This document shows, piece by piece, positions 46,045 through 54,299 of a stretch of 64,000 bases of DNA. Under the pieces are notes generated by a model, which did not search any database, was not told the DNA's origin, and was given only the letters and a program-made list of their open reading frames with translations. Numbering within the stretch: the stretch's first letter is position 1; each line of letters opens with the position of its first letter. The stretch comes from Streptomyces sp. NBC_01551 (GTDB lineage: Bacteria; Actinomycetota; Actinomycetes; Streptomycetales; Streptomycetaceae), in assembly GCF_026339935.1 (NCBI RefSeq), contig NZ_JAPEPX010000001.1, forward strand, positions 1,966,501 to 2,030,500, written 5' to 3'. The translations under genes were made by a program, and so were the position numbers.

Positions 46045-46053
46045 ACGGGTGGA

Positions 46054-49000
46054 TCAGGCTTCGGTCGGAGCCGAGACGGACGGGGCCGTCTGCTCCGCCG
46101 CGGCGGTCTTCTTCGTCGTCCGCTTCGCAGCGGTCTTCTTGGCCGTCGTCTTCTTGGCGACGGTCTTCTTCGCGGTCGTCTTGGCCGCGGCCGCCTTCTT
46201 GGCCGGTGCCTTCTTCGCCGTGGTGGTCGCCTTCTTGGCCGGGGCCTTGCGGGCGGCCTTCTTGACCGGCGCCTCGGCCTCGGCCTCGGCCTCCGCGGCG
46301 GGCTCGGCCGCGACGGGCTCCGGCTCCGCCACCGGGGCCGCCTCGACGACCACGATGGCCGCCTCGGCCGCGCCCGCCGGGGAACCGGCGGGGGCGGTGG
46401 CCTTGCGGGTGGCACGGCGGCGCGGACGGGCCGGGGCCGCCTCCGCGACGGGCTCGGCCGGGGTCTCGGCGACGACCGGCGCGGGCTCGGGCGCGGCCTC
46501 CACGACCGGCTCGGGCTCCACGACCGGCTCCGGCTCCGCGACGACGACCGGCTCGGCCTCGGCGACCGGGGCCGGGGCGGTGGCCTTGCGGGTGGCACGG
46601 CGGCGGGTACGGCCCTTCGGCGCGGCCTCCTCGGCCACGGCCTCGGCGACGACCTCCGCGACGACCTCCGACGCCTCGACGGCCTCGGTGACGACCTCGG
46701 CGGCCGGCTCCAGGACCGTGTCGGCCGGCTCGGTCACCGGCTCGGCCAGGGCGACCGTCTCCACCACGGGCTCGGCCACGGGGGCCGGAGCCGCCGCGGA
46801 GGTGGCCCTACGGGTGGCACGGCGACGGTTGCGACGACCGCTGACCGCGGCCTCCGCCTCGGCCGGGCTGCTGTACAGCTCCTCGTCCGGGACGAACTCC
46901 GGCTCGGGCAGCGCCCGGGGAGCGGCGGCCTCGGCGGCCACCTCGGCCTCGGTCTCGGTCTCGAAGGACTCCACGTGCTCGTGCTGGTCGGAGTCGGCCT
47001 TGCCGCCGCGGCGCTTGGCGCGCTTGCCGTTGCCACCGCCGCCGACCGCGGTCGGCGTCTCCATGTGCACGATGACGCCGCGCCCGTTGCAGTGGACGCA
47101 GGTCTCGGAGAAGGACTCCAGCAGACCCTGGCCCACCCGCTTGCGGGTCATCTGGACCAGGCCCAGCGAGGTGACCTCGGCCACCTGGTGCTTGGTGCGG
47201 TCGCGGCCCAGGCACTCCAGCATGCGCCGCAGCACCAGGTCGCGGTTGGACTCCAGGACCATGTCGATGAAGTCGATGACGACGATGCCGCCCAGGTCGC
47301 GCAGCCGCAGCTGGCGCACGATCTCCTCGGCCGCCTCCAGGTTGTTCCTGGTGACGGTCTCCTCGAGGTTGCCGCCCTGACCGGTGAACTTGCCGGTGTT
47401 GACGTCGATGACGATCATCGCCTCGGTCTTGTCGATCACGAGGGAGCCGCCCGAGGGCAGCCACACCTTGCGGTCGAGCGCCTTGGCGAGCTGCTCGTCG
47501 ATCCGGTACGTCGCGAAGACGTCGACCTCGGAGGTCCAGCGCGACAGCCGGTCGGCCAGGTCCGGGGCCACGTGGTTCACGTAGCCGTGGATGGTCTCCC
47601 AGGCGGTGTCGCCGCTGACGATGACCTTCGAGAAGTCCTCGTTGAAGATGTCGCGCACGACGCGGACGGTCATGTCCGGCTCGCCGTACAGGAGGCTCGG
47701 CGAAGAGGTCGAGATCTGCTTCGACTTCTTCTGGATGTCCTCCCACTGGGCCTGCAGACGCTCGACGTCACGGCGCAGCTCGTCCTCGCTCGCGCCCTCG
47801 GCGGCGGTGCGCACGATGACGCCCGCGTCCTCGGGGACGATCTTCTTGAGGATGGTCTTCAGGCGCGCGCGCTCGGTGTCGGGCAGCTTGCGGCTGATAC
47901 CGGTCATCGAGCCCTCGGGCACGTAGACCAGGTAGCGGCCGGGCAGCGAGACCTGGCTGGTCAGGCGGGCGCCCTTGTGGCCGATCGGGTCCTTGGTGAC
48001 CTGCACCAGGACGGACTGGCCGGACTTGAGGGCGGACTCGATGCGGCGCGGCCCGTTGGCCATGCCGAGCGCCTCGAAGTTGACCTCACCGGCGTACAGG
48101 ACCGCGTTGCGGCCCTTGCCGATGTCGATGAAGGCGGCCTCCATGGACGGCAGCACGTTCTGGACCTTGCCCAGGTAGACGTTGCCGACGTACGAGGTGG
48201 CCTCTTCCTTGTTGACGTAGTGCTCGACGAGCACGTTGTCCTCGAGGACGCCGATCTGGGTGCGCTCGCCGCTCTGGCGGACGACCATCACGCGCTCGAC
48301 GGCCTCGCGGCGGGCCAGGAACTCGGCCTCGGTGATGATCGGGACGCGGCGGCGGCCCTGCTCGCGACCCTCGCGGCGGCGCTGCTTCTTCGCCTCCAGA
48401 CGGGTCGAGCCCTTGATGGACTGCACCTCGTCGGACGGCTCGGCCTTCTCGCGGGCCGGGCGCGGCTCGCGGACCTTGACGACGGTGCGTACGCCGTCCT
48501 CGTCGCCCGCTTCGGCGTCCGCGGCGGTGTCACCGCTGCGGCGGCGACGGCGACGGCGACGACGGCTGGAGCTGGAGCCGAGGGCCCCGGCGTCCTCGTC
48601 CTCGTCGGCCTCTTCCTCTTCCGCCTCCTGCTCGGCGGCCTCGGCCTCGGCCTCTTCCTCGGCGGACTCGTCGAGGTCGGCGGCCTCACCGCGGCGACGG
48701 CGACGGCCACCGCGGCGGCGGCGGCGCGACGGGCGCTCGCCGTCGCTCTCGTCCTCGTCGAGGTCGGCGGCCTCGGCCTCCGGCTCCTCGATCTCGGCGA
48801 ACTCGACGTCGGCCACGGACAGCGGGCCGGACTCGGCGGCCACCGGCGCGGCGGGCTCGGCGGCGGCGCCGCGGCCACGGCGGCGGCGACGGCCGGCGGG
48901 CTGCGCGGCGGGGGCCTGCACGACCTCGGCCTCGACCTCGGTCTCCTCCTCTTCCTCCTCGGCCTCTTCGGCGCGGGAGGCGGCGGCAGCGGCCGCGGCG

Positions 49001-50025
49001 GCCATGGCGGCCGTCTCCGGGGTCTGGAACATCGGCTCGGCGAAGACCGGGGCCTGGAACACGGCCACGGCGGGACGCGCGGCGCGGCGGCCACGAGCCG
49101 GCGCGGCGGGCGCCTCGGGCTCGGCGGCGGGCGCGGGCGCCTGCTGCGCGGGGGCGGCCGGGGCGGCGGAGGAGCGGGTGGCGCGACGGCGGCCACCGCG
49201 CTTCGGGGAGTCCACGGCGTCGGCGACCGTGACGGTGGCCTTCGCGGGCTCCTCGACGACGGGAGCGGCCGGGGCCTCCGCGACGGCCTCGGCGGCCGGG
49301 GCGGCGACGGCGCGGGTGGCACGGCGACGGGCGCGCGGCGCCGGTTCGGCGGCGGGCTCCTCGGCGGCCGGTGCGGTCGGAGCCTCGACGACGGCCTCGG
49401 CAGCGGTCTCGGGCGCGGCGACGGCACGGGTCGCACGGCGACGGGCACGCGGCGCCGGAGCGGCGGCGGCTTCCTCGGCCACCGCGGCGGCCTCTACGAC
49501 GACCTCGGCGGCCGGAGCCTCAGGGGCGGCGACGGCGCGGGTGGCACGGCGACGGGCACGCGGCGCCGGAGCGGCCGGAGCCTCCTCGCCAGCCGGAGCG
49601 GCCTCGACGACGGCGGCCGGAGCAGCCTCGACGACGGCCTCGGCAGCGGCAGGAGCCTCCGGAGCGGCGACGGCACGGGTCGCACGGCGACGGGCACGCG
49701 GCGCCGCGGCGGCCGGAGCCTCCTCGGCGGCCGGCGCGGCCGGAGCCTCGACGACGACCTCGGCAGCGGCAGCGGCCTCCGGAGCGGCGACGGCACGGGT
49801 GGCACGACGGCGGGCACGCGGCGCCGGAGCGGCGGCCTCCTCGGCGACCGGCGCGGCGGGGGCGGCGTCAGGAGCGGAATCAGAAACAGCAGCAGCGGCG
49901 GCCGTCGCGCCGGGCGGGCCGGCGGGCCGGGATGCCGCGCGGCGACGCCTGCGCGGGGGCAGGTTGTCGCTGGGGCTGTCGCCGTCGGCGTTACCGGCGG
50001 CGGGGGTGTTTTCGTTGTTGAGCAT
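46054..50025 (-). CDS. rne: Ribonuclease E/G (RNase ES type) with repeat-rich extensions
   Basis: 1323-aa endoribonuclease for RNA decay and rRNA processing. The catalytic core lies centrally (about residues 570-1000): an S1 domain (GNVYLGKVQNVLPSMEAAFIDIG), the DNase I-like core (VIDVNTGKFTG, DLGGIVVIDFIDM) and the Zn-link C976-C979 (CVHCNGRG). The N-terminal 500 residues are Ala/Glu/Arg-rich, with repeated RRRATR blocks, and acidic stretches precede the core. The C-terminus has three more RRRATR blocks and a Lys/Ala tail like histone H1. ATG at 50025 (MLNNENTP) is preferred to the upstream frame start. Core-in-the-middle is the known Streptomyces layout. The 235-nt gap upstream holds a 7-bp CCGTACG hairpin (50159-50179) and no confident promoter. 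Confidence 0.95.
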   Translation of the reverse strand: MLNNENTPAAGNADGDSPSDNLPPRRRRRAASRPAGPPGATAAAAAVSDSAPDAAPAAPVAEEAAAPAPRARRRATRAVAAPEAAAAAEVVVEAPAAPAAEEAPAAAAPRARRRATRAVAAPEAPAAAEAVVEAAPAAVVEAAPAGEEAPAAPAPRARRRATRAVAAPEAPAAEVVVEAAAVAEEAAAAPAPRARRRATRAVAAPETAAEAVVEAPTAPAAEEPAAEPAPRARRRATRAVAAPAAEAVAEAPAAPVVEEPAKATVTVADAVDSPKRGGRRRATRSSAAPAAPAQQAPAPAAEPEAPAAPARGRRAARPAVAVFQAPVFAEPMFQTPETAAMAAAAAAAASRAEEAEEEEEETEVEAEVVQAPAAQPAGRRRRRGRGAAAEPAAPVAAESGPLSVADVEFAEIEEPEAEAADLDEDESDGERPSRRRRRGGRRRRRGEAADLDESAEEEAEAEAAEQEAEEEEADEDEDAGALGSSSSRRRRRRRRRSGDTAADAEAGDEDGVRTVVKVREPRPAREKAEPSDEVQSIKGSTRLEAKKQRRREGREQGRRRVPIITEAEFLARREAVERVMVVRQSGERTQIGVLEDNVLVEHYVNKEEATSYVGNVYLGKVQNVLPSMEAAFIDIGKGRNAVLYAGEVNFEALGMANGPRRIESALKSGQSVLVQVTKDPIGHKGARLTSQVSLPGRYLVYVPEGSMTGISRKLPDTERARLKTILKKIVPEDAGVIVRTAAEGASEDELRRDVERLQAQWEDIQKKSKQISTSSPSLLYGEPDMTVRVVRDIFNEDFSKVIVSGDTAWETIHGYVNHVAPDLADRLSRWTSEVDVFATYRIDEQLAKALDRKVWLPSGGSLVIDKTEAMIVIDVNTGKFTGQGGNLEETVTRNNLEAAEEIVRQLRLRDLGGIVVIDFIDMVLESNRDLVLRRMLECLGRDRTKHQVAEVTSLGLVQMTRKRVGQGLLESFSETCVHCNGRGVIVHMETPTAVGGGGNGKRAKRRGGKADSDQHEHVESFETETEAEVAAEAAAPRALPEPEFVPDEELYSSPAEAEAAVSGRRNRRRATRRATSAAAPAPVAEPVVETVALAEPVTEPADTVLEPAAEVVTEAVEASEVVAEVVAEAVAEEAAPKGRTRRRATRKATAPAPVAEAEPVVVAEPEPVVEPEPVVEAAPEPAPVVAETPAEPVAEAAPARPRRRATRKATAPAGSPAGAAEAAIVVVEAAPVAEPEPVAAEPAAEAEAEAEAPVKKAARKAPAKKATTTAKKAPAKKAAAAKTTAKKTVAKKTTAKKTAAKRTTKKTAAAEQTAPSVSAPTEA
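49170..49830. repeat. Imperfect tandem repeats in the rne N-terminal coding region
   Basis: Six blocks encoding RRRATR-type segments start near 49172, 49312, 49424, 49535, 49674 and 49794, spaced about 110-140 nt. Five share the longer protein unit PRARRRATRAVAAP, with nearly identical DNA such as GTGGCACGGCGACGGGC. They were probably spread by internal duplication. Confidence 0.8.
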
Positions 50026-50260
50026 GCGGGCGGTTCTCCCGTCACGCTCCCGGGCGCCGCGGCTGACATCCGGTCCGGCGCGGCCTCGCGCCATGAGCGC
50101 GGAGCCGGCCTCCGGGGCGCGTTCGCCACACGGGAGCTGTAGTCCATGGCCGCCGGTTCCGTACGTCTTGTCCGTACGGCCTGGCGGAAGTCTTCAGGTC
50201 AGTTGCGCTGCCCGACCCAGGTGGCTCCCGAGTGCCAGGGCGGCGCGGCAACGACGATCC

Positions 50261-51082
50261 TTACGCGGCGGGACCTTCCGGCGCCGTCGCGTCGGCGGCT
50301 ACGGCGGCCGTGGGTGGGGCGGCCGTGACAGCCTCGCGGTCGGGCGCGAGCGGGTCGGTCACCGTGCCGGACTCTTCGTCGAAGAGCCCCTGCGCCAGCC
50401 TGGTCACCGCTGCGGGGACCGGCGGCGCCAGGTCGGCCACGACATGGAGACCGGACAGGACGTCGTCGGGTCGCACGGCAGGTGTCAGATGCCGAACAAC
50501 CAGGCGCAGTATCGCACAGGCATTGTCCAGGGGCCTATCAGCCGGCGCGGGAAGCGCCTGGAGGCTGACCACGGCCCCGCGGGTGTCGAAGGTCCGGATG
50601 CCGTTCTTGGTGCGGCGCTGGACCTCCACGGTCTCGGCCGCGAGGAACGCGGCCACGGCCCGCTCGGCGTCTGCCGGCGCCACGCCTTCCAGGCGCAGCT
50701 CCCAGACGGAGGCGGTCAGGCGCTCGGCGAGCCCGGAGGTGCGGGCCTCGACGGCGTCGATGATGTCGAGCCCGACCGGCATCGACTCGTCGAGGAGCTC
50801 ACGGAGCTTCTGCGGGTCGCGGGGCGCGGCGAGCGCGATCTCCAGGTACTCGGCCTCGCTGCCGGTGCCGGTGGGCGCGGCGTTCGCGTACGAGACCCGG
50901 GGGTGCGGGGTGAAGCCTGCCGAGTAGGCCATGGGCACCTCGGAGCGGCGCAGGGCCCGCTCGAAGGCGCGCTGGAAGTCTCGGTGGCTGGTGAACCGGA
51001 GGCGGCCGCGCTTGGTGTAGCGCAAGCGGATGCGCTGCACCACCGGTGCGGGAGGCGGGCCTTCGGGCTGTCGCTTGCCCAG
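50261..51082 (-). CDS. TIGR03936/DUF2344 radical-SAM-linked protein with an apparent CTG start
   Basis: 273 aa. The core VQRIRLRYTKRGRLRFTSHRDFQRAFERALRR and the MAYSAGFTPHPRVSYANAAPTG segment mark the DUF2344 (TIGR03936) family, which in many bacteria is encoded with or fused to the TIGR03960 radical SAM protein found two genes upstream. The homologous start LGKRQPEG begins at a CTG, with AAGGAG 8 nt upstream. The nearest upstream in-frame NTG lies 30 codons away (GTG, 51172) and its sequence is not family-like. I take CTG as the start. Function is unknown; a role in tRNA or rRNA modification is often suggested. Confidence 0.82.
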   Translation of the reverse strand: MGKRQPEGPPPAPVVQRIRLRYTKRGRLRFTSHRDFQRAFERALRRSEVPMAYSAGFTPHPRVSYANAAPTGTGSEAEYLEIALAAPRDPQKLRELLDESMPVGLDIIDAVEARTSGLAERLTASVWELRLEGVAPADAERAVAAFLAAETVEVQRRTKNGIRTFDTRGAVVSLQALPAPADRPLDNACAILRLVVRHLTPAVRPDDVLSGLHVVADLAPPVPAAVTRLAQGLFDEESGTVTDPLAPDREAVTAAPPTAAVAADATAPEGPAA

Positions 51083-51168
51083 TGGTTCTTCTCCTTGTGC
51101 GGGGCTCCGCGGCTCGCGCGTCGCCCTGAGTGTCCGTGGGACCCGGCAGGCCGTGCCCTGCCCCCGGC

Positions 51169-52206
51169 TCACCCCCGCGCTGTGCGCGGGGGGCTCTCGG
51201 GGGCGGGCGTGTCGCCTACGGGTGTCGTACTACCCAGAGTACGCGCCCGTGACCTCGCCGGTTCCCCGGCAGGAGTACCGAAGAGCGCGCGCTTGACGTC
51301 GGCCCTGACCTCGCGGACGGTGTGCCGGACGGTCCGCCACACCGCGCGCACCGCGTGCCCGGCCGGGGTCAGGACGTGCCGGTAGACGCGGGAGAGGGGC
51401 AGGCCGACGAGGACCCAGCCGGTCCGTTTGAGCCCGCGCCACAGGGCTCGCAGGATCAGCCCGGCCACGTGCCAGGCCCAGGCGAGGACCCGCCCGAGCG
51501 GGGCGAGCACCCACCGGTACAGCTCGCGCGCCAGCCAGGCGACGCCCAGGGCGACGGGGCGCAGGAGGTACCGGTACAGGGCCGATCCCAGCAGGGCGAG
51601 GCCGTGTCCGAGCGGGGTGAGCAGGTACCGGTAGGCGGCCCGGGCCAGCCAGCCCAGCGCCTGCCCGGCGGGGGTGAGGACGTAGCGCCACAGTCCGATC
51701 CAGGGCCAGACGAACAGGGTCATGGCCAGGACCCACGCCGCCCAGCCCAGGCCCTTGGCCAGCGGGGCGAGCACCCAGCGCAGCCCGCCGCGGCCGGCCC
51801 AGGCCAGTGCCGCGCCGACCGGATGGAACACGTACGTGTACAAGATCCGCCCGACCGGCGCGAGCAGGTGGGCGTGGACGCCGGCGGCCAGCCACGCGAC
51901 CGCGCGGCCGACGGGTGCCAGGACGTACCGCCACAGCGCGACCCACGGCCAGACGAGGACCAGCTTGAGCACCGTGGCCAGGAGCCGGCCGAGCGCGCGC
52001 AGCACCGGCTCGACGACGTGGACGTACAGCGGCCCCAGGACGTGCCGGTGAGCGGCCCGGCCGGACGCGACGAGGAGGTCCCAGACCAGGCGTACGGGCA
52101 GGACGACGAGCACGGCGACGATCTTCACGGGGATCCGCACGACGCCCACCAGGCATCCCTCGCCACCGTCCCCGCCGCCGCCGGAAGATCGCTTGTCGGG
52201 TTCCAT
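51169..52206 (-). CDS. Membrane-associated protein built of 19-residue repeats
   Basis: 345 aa. After a Gly-rich start and a hydrophobic helix (VVRIPVKIVAVLVVLPVRLVW), residues about 75-290 consist of nine or so copies of a 19-residue unit, for example LWRYVLTPAGQALGWLARA and LYRYLLRPVALGVAWLARE. The pattern is aromatic-Arg-Tyr-Leu-Leu-x-Pro-Leu-Gly, then a hydrophobic run. Two copies are preceded by VWPW(V/I). The C-terminus is basic and Pro-rich. The ATG at 52206 is the nearest to homology-like sequence. It separates the radical SAM gene from the DUF2344 gene. I know no named family. Confidence 0.75.
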   Translation of the reverse strand: MEPDKRSSGGGGDGGEGCLVGVVRIPVKIVAVLVVLPVRLVWDLLVASGRAAHRHVLGPLYVHVVEPVLRALGRLLATVLKLVLVWPWVALWRYVLAPVGRAVAWLAAGVHAHLLAPVGRILYTYVFHPVGAALAWAGRGGLRWVLAPLAKGLGWAAWVLAMTLFVWPWIGLWRYVLTPAGQALGWLARAAYRYLLTPLGHGLALLGSALYRYLLRPVALGVAWLARELYRWVLAPLGRVLAWAWHVAGLILRALWRGLKRTGWVLVGLPLSRVYRHVLTPAGHAVRAVWRTVRHTVREVRADVKRALFGTPAGEPARSRARTLGSTTPVGDTPAPESPPRTARG

Positions 52207-52220
52207 GCCCGGTAGGACAC

Positions 52221-52259
52221 ACGAGAGGCCCCCACCCGTTGCGGGTGGGGGCCTCTCGT
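52221..52259 (-). terminator. Terminator after the radical SAM gene
   Basis: ACGAGAGGCCCCCACCCG (52221-52238) pairs perfectly over 18 bp with 52242-52259, 3-nt loop, about 35 nt past the stop at 52294 and ahead of the repeat-protein gene. Confidence 0.9.
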
Positions 52260-52293
52260 GACGCAAGGGTTACCTGCCGGTTCGCGCCGTGTC

Positions 52294-54216
52294 CTACTTC
52301 ACGACCGACAGCGGCAGCAGCTTCTTGCCCGTCGGGCCGATCTGGATCTGCGTGTCCATCTGCGGGCAGACGCCGCAGTCGAAGCAGGGGGTCCAGCGGC
52401 AGTCGTCGACCTCGGTCTCGTCGAGGGCGTCCTGCCAGTCCTCCCAGAGCCAGTCCTTGTCGAGACCGGAGTCCAGGTGGTCCCAGGGCAGGACCTCCTC
52501 GTAGGTGCGCTCGCGGGTGGTGTACCAGGCCACGTCCACGCCGTACGCGGGCAGCGTCTTCTCGGCGGCCTCCATCCAGCGGTCGTACGAGAAGTGCTCG
52601 CGCCAGCCGTCGAAGCGGCCGCCCGACTCGTACACGGCGCGGATGACGTCGCCGATGCGGCGGTCGCCGCGCGAGAGCAGGCCCTCGACGATGCCGGGCT
52701 TGCCGTCGTGGTAGCGGAAGCCGATGGAGCGGCCGTACTTCTTGTCGCCGCGGATCTTGTCGCGCAGCTTGGTCAGGCGCGCGTCCGTCTCCTCGGCCGA
52801 CAGCTGCGGCGCCCACTGGAACGGGGTGTGCGGCTTCGGGACGAACCCGCCGATCGACACGGTGCAGCGGATGTCGTTCTGGCCGGAGACCTCGCGGCCC
52901 TTGGCGATGACGTTGACCGCCATGTCGCCGATCTGGAGGACGTCCTCGTCGGTCTCGGTGGGCAGGCCGCACATGAAGTACAGCTTCACCTGGCGCCAGC
53001 CGTTGCCGTACGCGGTGGCGACGGTCCGGATGAGGTCCTCTTCCGAGACCATCTTGTTGATGACCTTGCGCATGCGCTCGGAGCCGCCCTCGGGGGCGAA
53101 GGTGAGGCCCGAGCGGCGCCCGTTGCGGGTCAGCTCGTTGGCGAGGTCCACGTTGAACGCGTCCACGCGGGTCGACGGCAGGGACAGGCCCACCTTGTCG
53201 TCCGAGTAGCGGTCCGCGAGGCCCTTGGCGATGTCGGCGATCTCGGTGTGGTCGGCGGAGGACAGCGAGAGCAGGCCGACCTCCTCGAAGCCGGTCGCCT
53301 TCAGACCCTTCTCGACCATCTCGCCGATGCCGGTGATGCTTCGCTCCCGCACGGGGCGCGTGATCATGCCGGCCTGGCAGAAACGGCAGCCGCGGGTGCA
53401 GCCGCGGAAGATCTCCACGGACATGCGCTCGTGGACGGTCTCGGCGAGCGGGACCAGGGGCTGCTTGGGGTACGGCCACTCGTCGAGGTCCATGACGGTG
53501 TGCTTGGACACGCGCCACGGCACGCCGGAGCGGTTCGGGACGACGCGGCCGATGCGGCCGTCCGGCAGGTACTCGACGTCGTAGAAGCCCGGGACGTAGA
53601 CGCCGCCGGTCTTCGCGAGGCGCAGCAGGACCTCCTCGCGCCCGCCGGGGCGGCCCTCGGCCTTCCAGGCGCGGATGATCTCGGTCATGTCGAGGACGGC
53701 CTGCTCGCCGTCGCCGATGACCGCGCAGTCGATGAACTCGGCGATCGGCTCGGGGTTGAAGGCCGCGTGGCCGCCCGCGAGGACGATCGGGTGGTCCACC
53801 GTACGGTTCTTGGCCTCCAGCGGGATGCCCGCGAGGTCCAGCGCCGTGAGCATGTTGGTGTAGCCGAGCTCGGTGGAGAAGGACAGCCCGAACACGTCGA
53901 AGTCACCGACGGGGCGGTGGCTGTCGACGGTGAACTGCGGGACCTTGTGCTCGCGCATGAGCTCTTCCAGGTCCGGCCACACGCTGTACGTGCGCTCGGC
54001 GAGGACGCCCTCGCGCTCGTTGAGCACCTCGTACAGGATCATGACGCCCTGGTTGGGGAGCCCGACCTCGTACGCGTCCGGGTACATGAGCGCCCAGCGG
54101 ACGTCCGCGCTCTCCCACGGCTTCACGGTGGAGTTGAGCTCACCACCGACGTACTGGATGGGCTTCTGCACATGCGGGAGCAGAGCTTCGAGCTGTGGGA
54201 AGACCGACTCGGACAT
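52294..54216 (-). CDS. TIGR03960 family B12-binding-type radical SAM protein
   Basis: 640 aa. An N-terminal B12-binding-like domain (about 30-190; LMYPDAYEVGLPNQG, VFGLSFSTELGYTNM) is followed by the radical SAM core with C273, C277 and C280 (CTRGCRFC). A C-terminal Cys cluster (CFDCGVCPQMDTQIQIG) could bind a second cluster. I recognise the TIGR03960 family, usually partnered with TIGR03936 as here. The substrate is not established; RNA modification is a plausible guess. The long frame upstream of the ATG at 54216 is a shadow of the CYTH-CHAD gene. Confidence 0.92.
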   Translation of the reverse strand: MSESVFPQLEALLPHVQKPIQYVGGELNSTVKPWESADVRWALMYPDAYEVGLPNQGVMILYEVLNEREGVLAERTYSVWPDLEELMREHKVPQFTVDSHRPVGDFDVFGLSFSTELGYTNMLTALDLAGIPLEAKNRTVDHPIVLAGGHAAFNPEPIAEFIDCAVIGDGEQAVLDMTEIIRAWKAEGRPGGREEVLLRLAKTGGVYVPGFYDVEYLPDGRIGRVVPNRSGVPWRVSKHTVMDLDEWPYPKQPLVPLAETVHERMSVEIFRGCTRGCRFCQAGMITRPVRERSITGIGEMVEKGLKATGFEEVGLLSLSSADHTEIADIAKGLADRYSDDKVGLSLPSTRVDAFNVDLANELTRNGRRSGLTFAPEGGSERMRKVINKMVSEEDLIRTVATAYGNGWRQVKLYFMCGLPTETDEDVLQIGDMAVNVIAKGREVSGQNDIRCTVSIGGFVPKPHTPFQWAPQLSAEETDARLTKLRDKIRGDKKYGRSIGFRYHDGKPGIVEGLLSRGDRRIGDVIRAVYESGGRFDGWREHFSYDRWMEAAEKTLPAYGVDVAWYTTRERTYEEVLPWDHLDSGLDKDWLWEDWQDALDETEVDDCRWTPCFDCGVCPQMDTQIQIGPTGKKLLPLSVVK

Positions 54217-54299
54217 CACGCGACTTTCGTGAAGCGGGCAGGGGGCAGCTCTCAAGCGTACCCCGCTGCCCGGGCGGCCCCCGCCGCGTCGATCACCGG

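Noticed and set aside
49170..49830. A CRISPR array
   Set aside because: The repeats are imperfect, in frame and encode the RRRATR blocks of RNase E; spacers are not unique and no cas genes are present.
46975..50142. A 1055-codon plus-strand open frame opposite rne
   Set aside because: It mirrors the Ala/Arg/Glu repeats of rne on the other strand; no ribosome site, no recognisable family, and the rne frame is clearly coding. High GC keeps antisense frames open.
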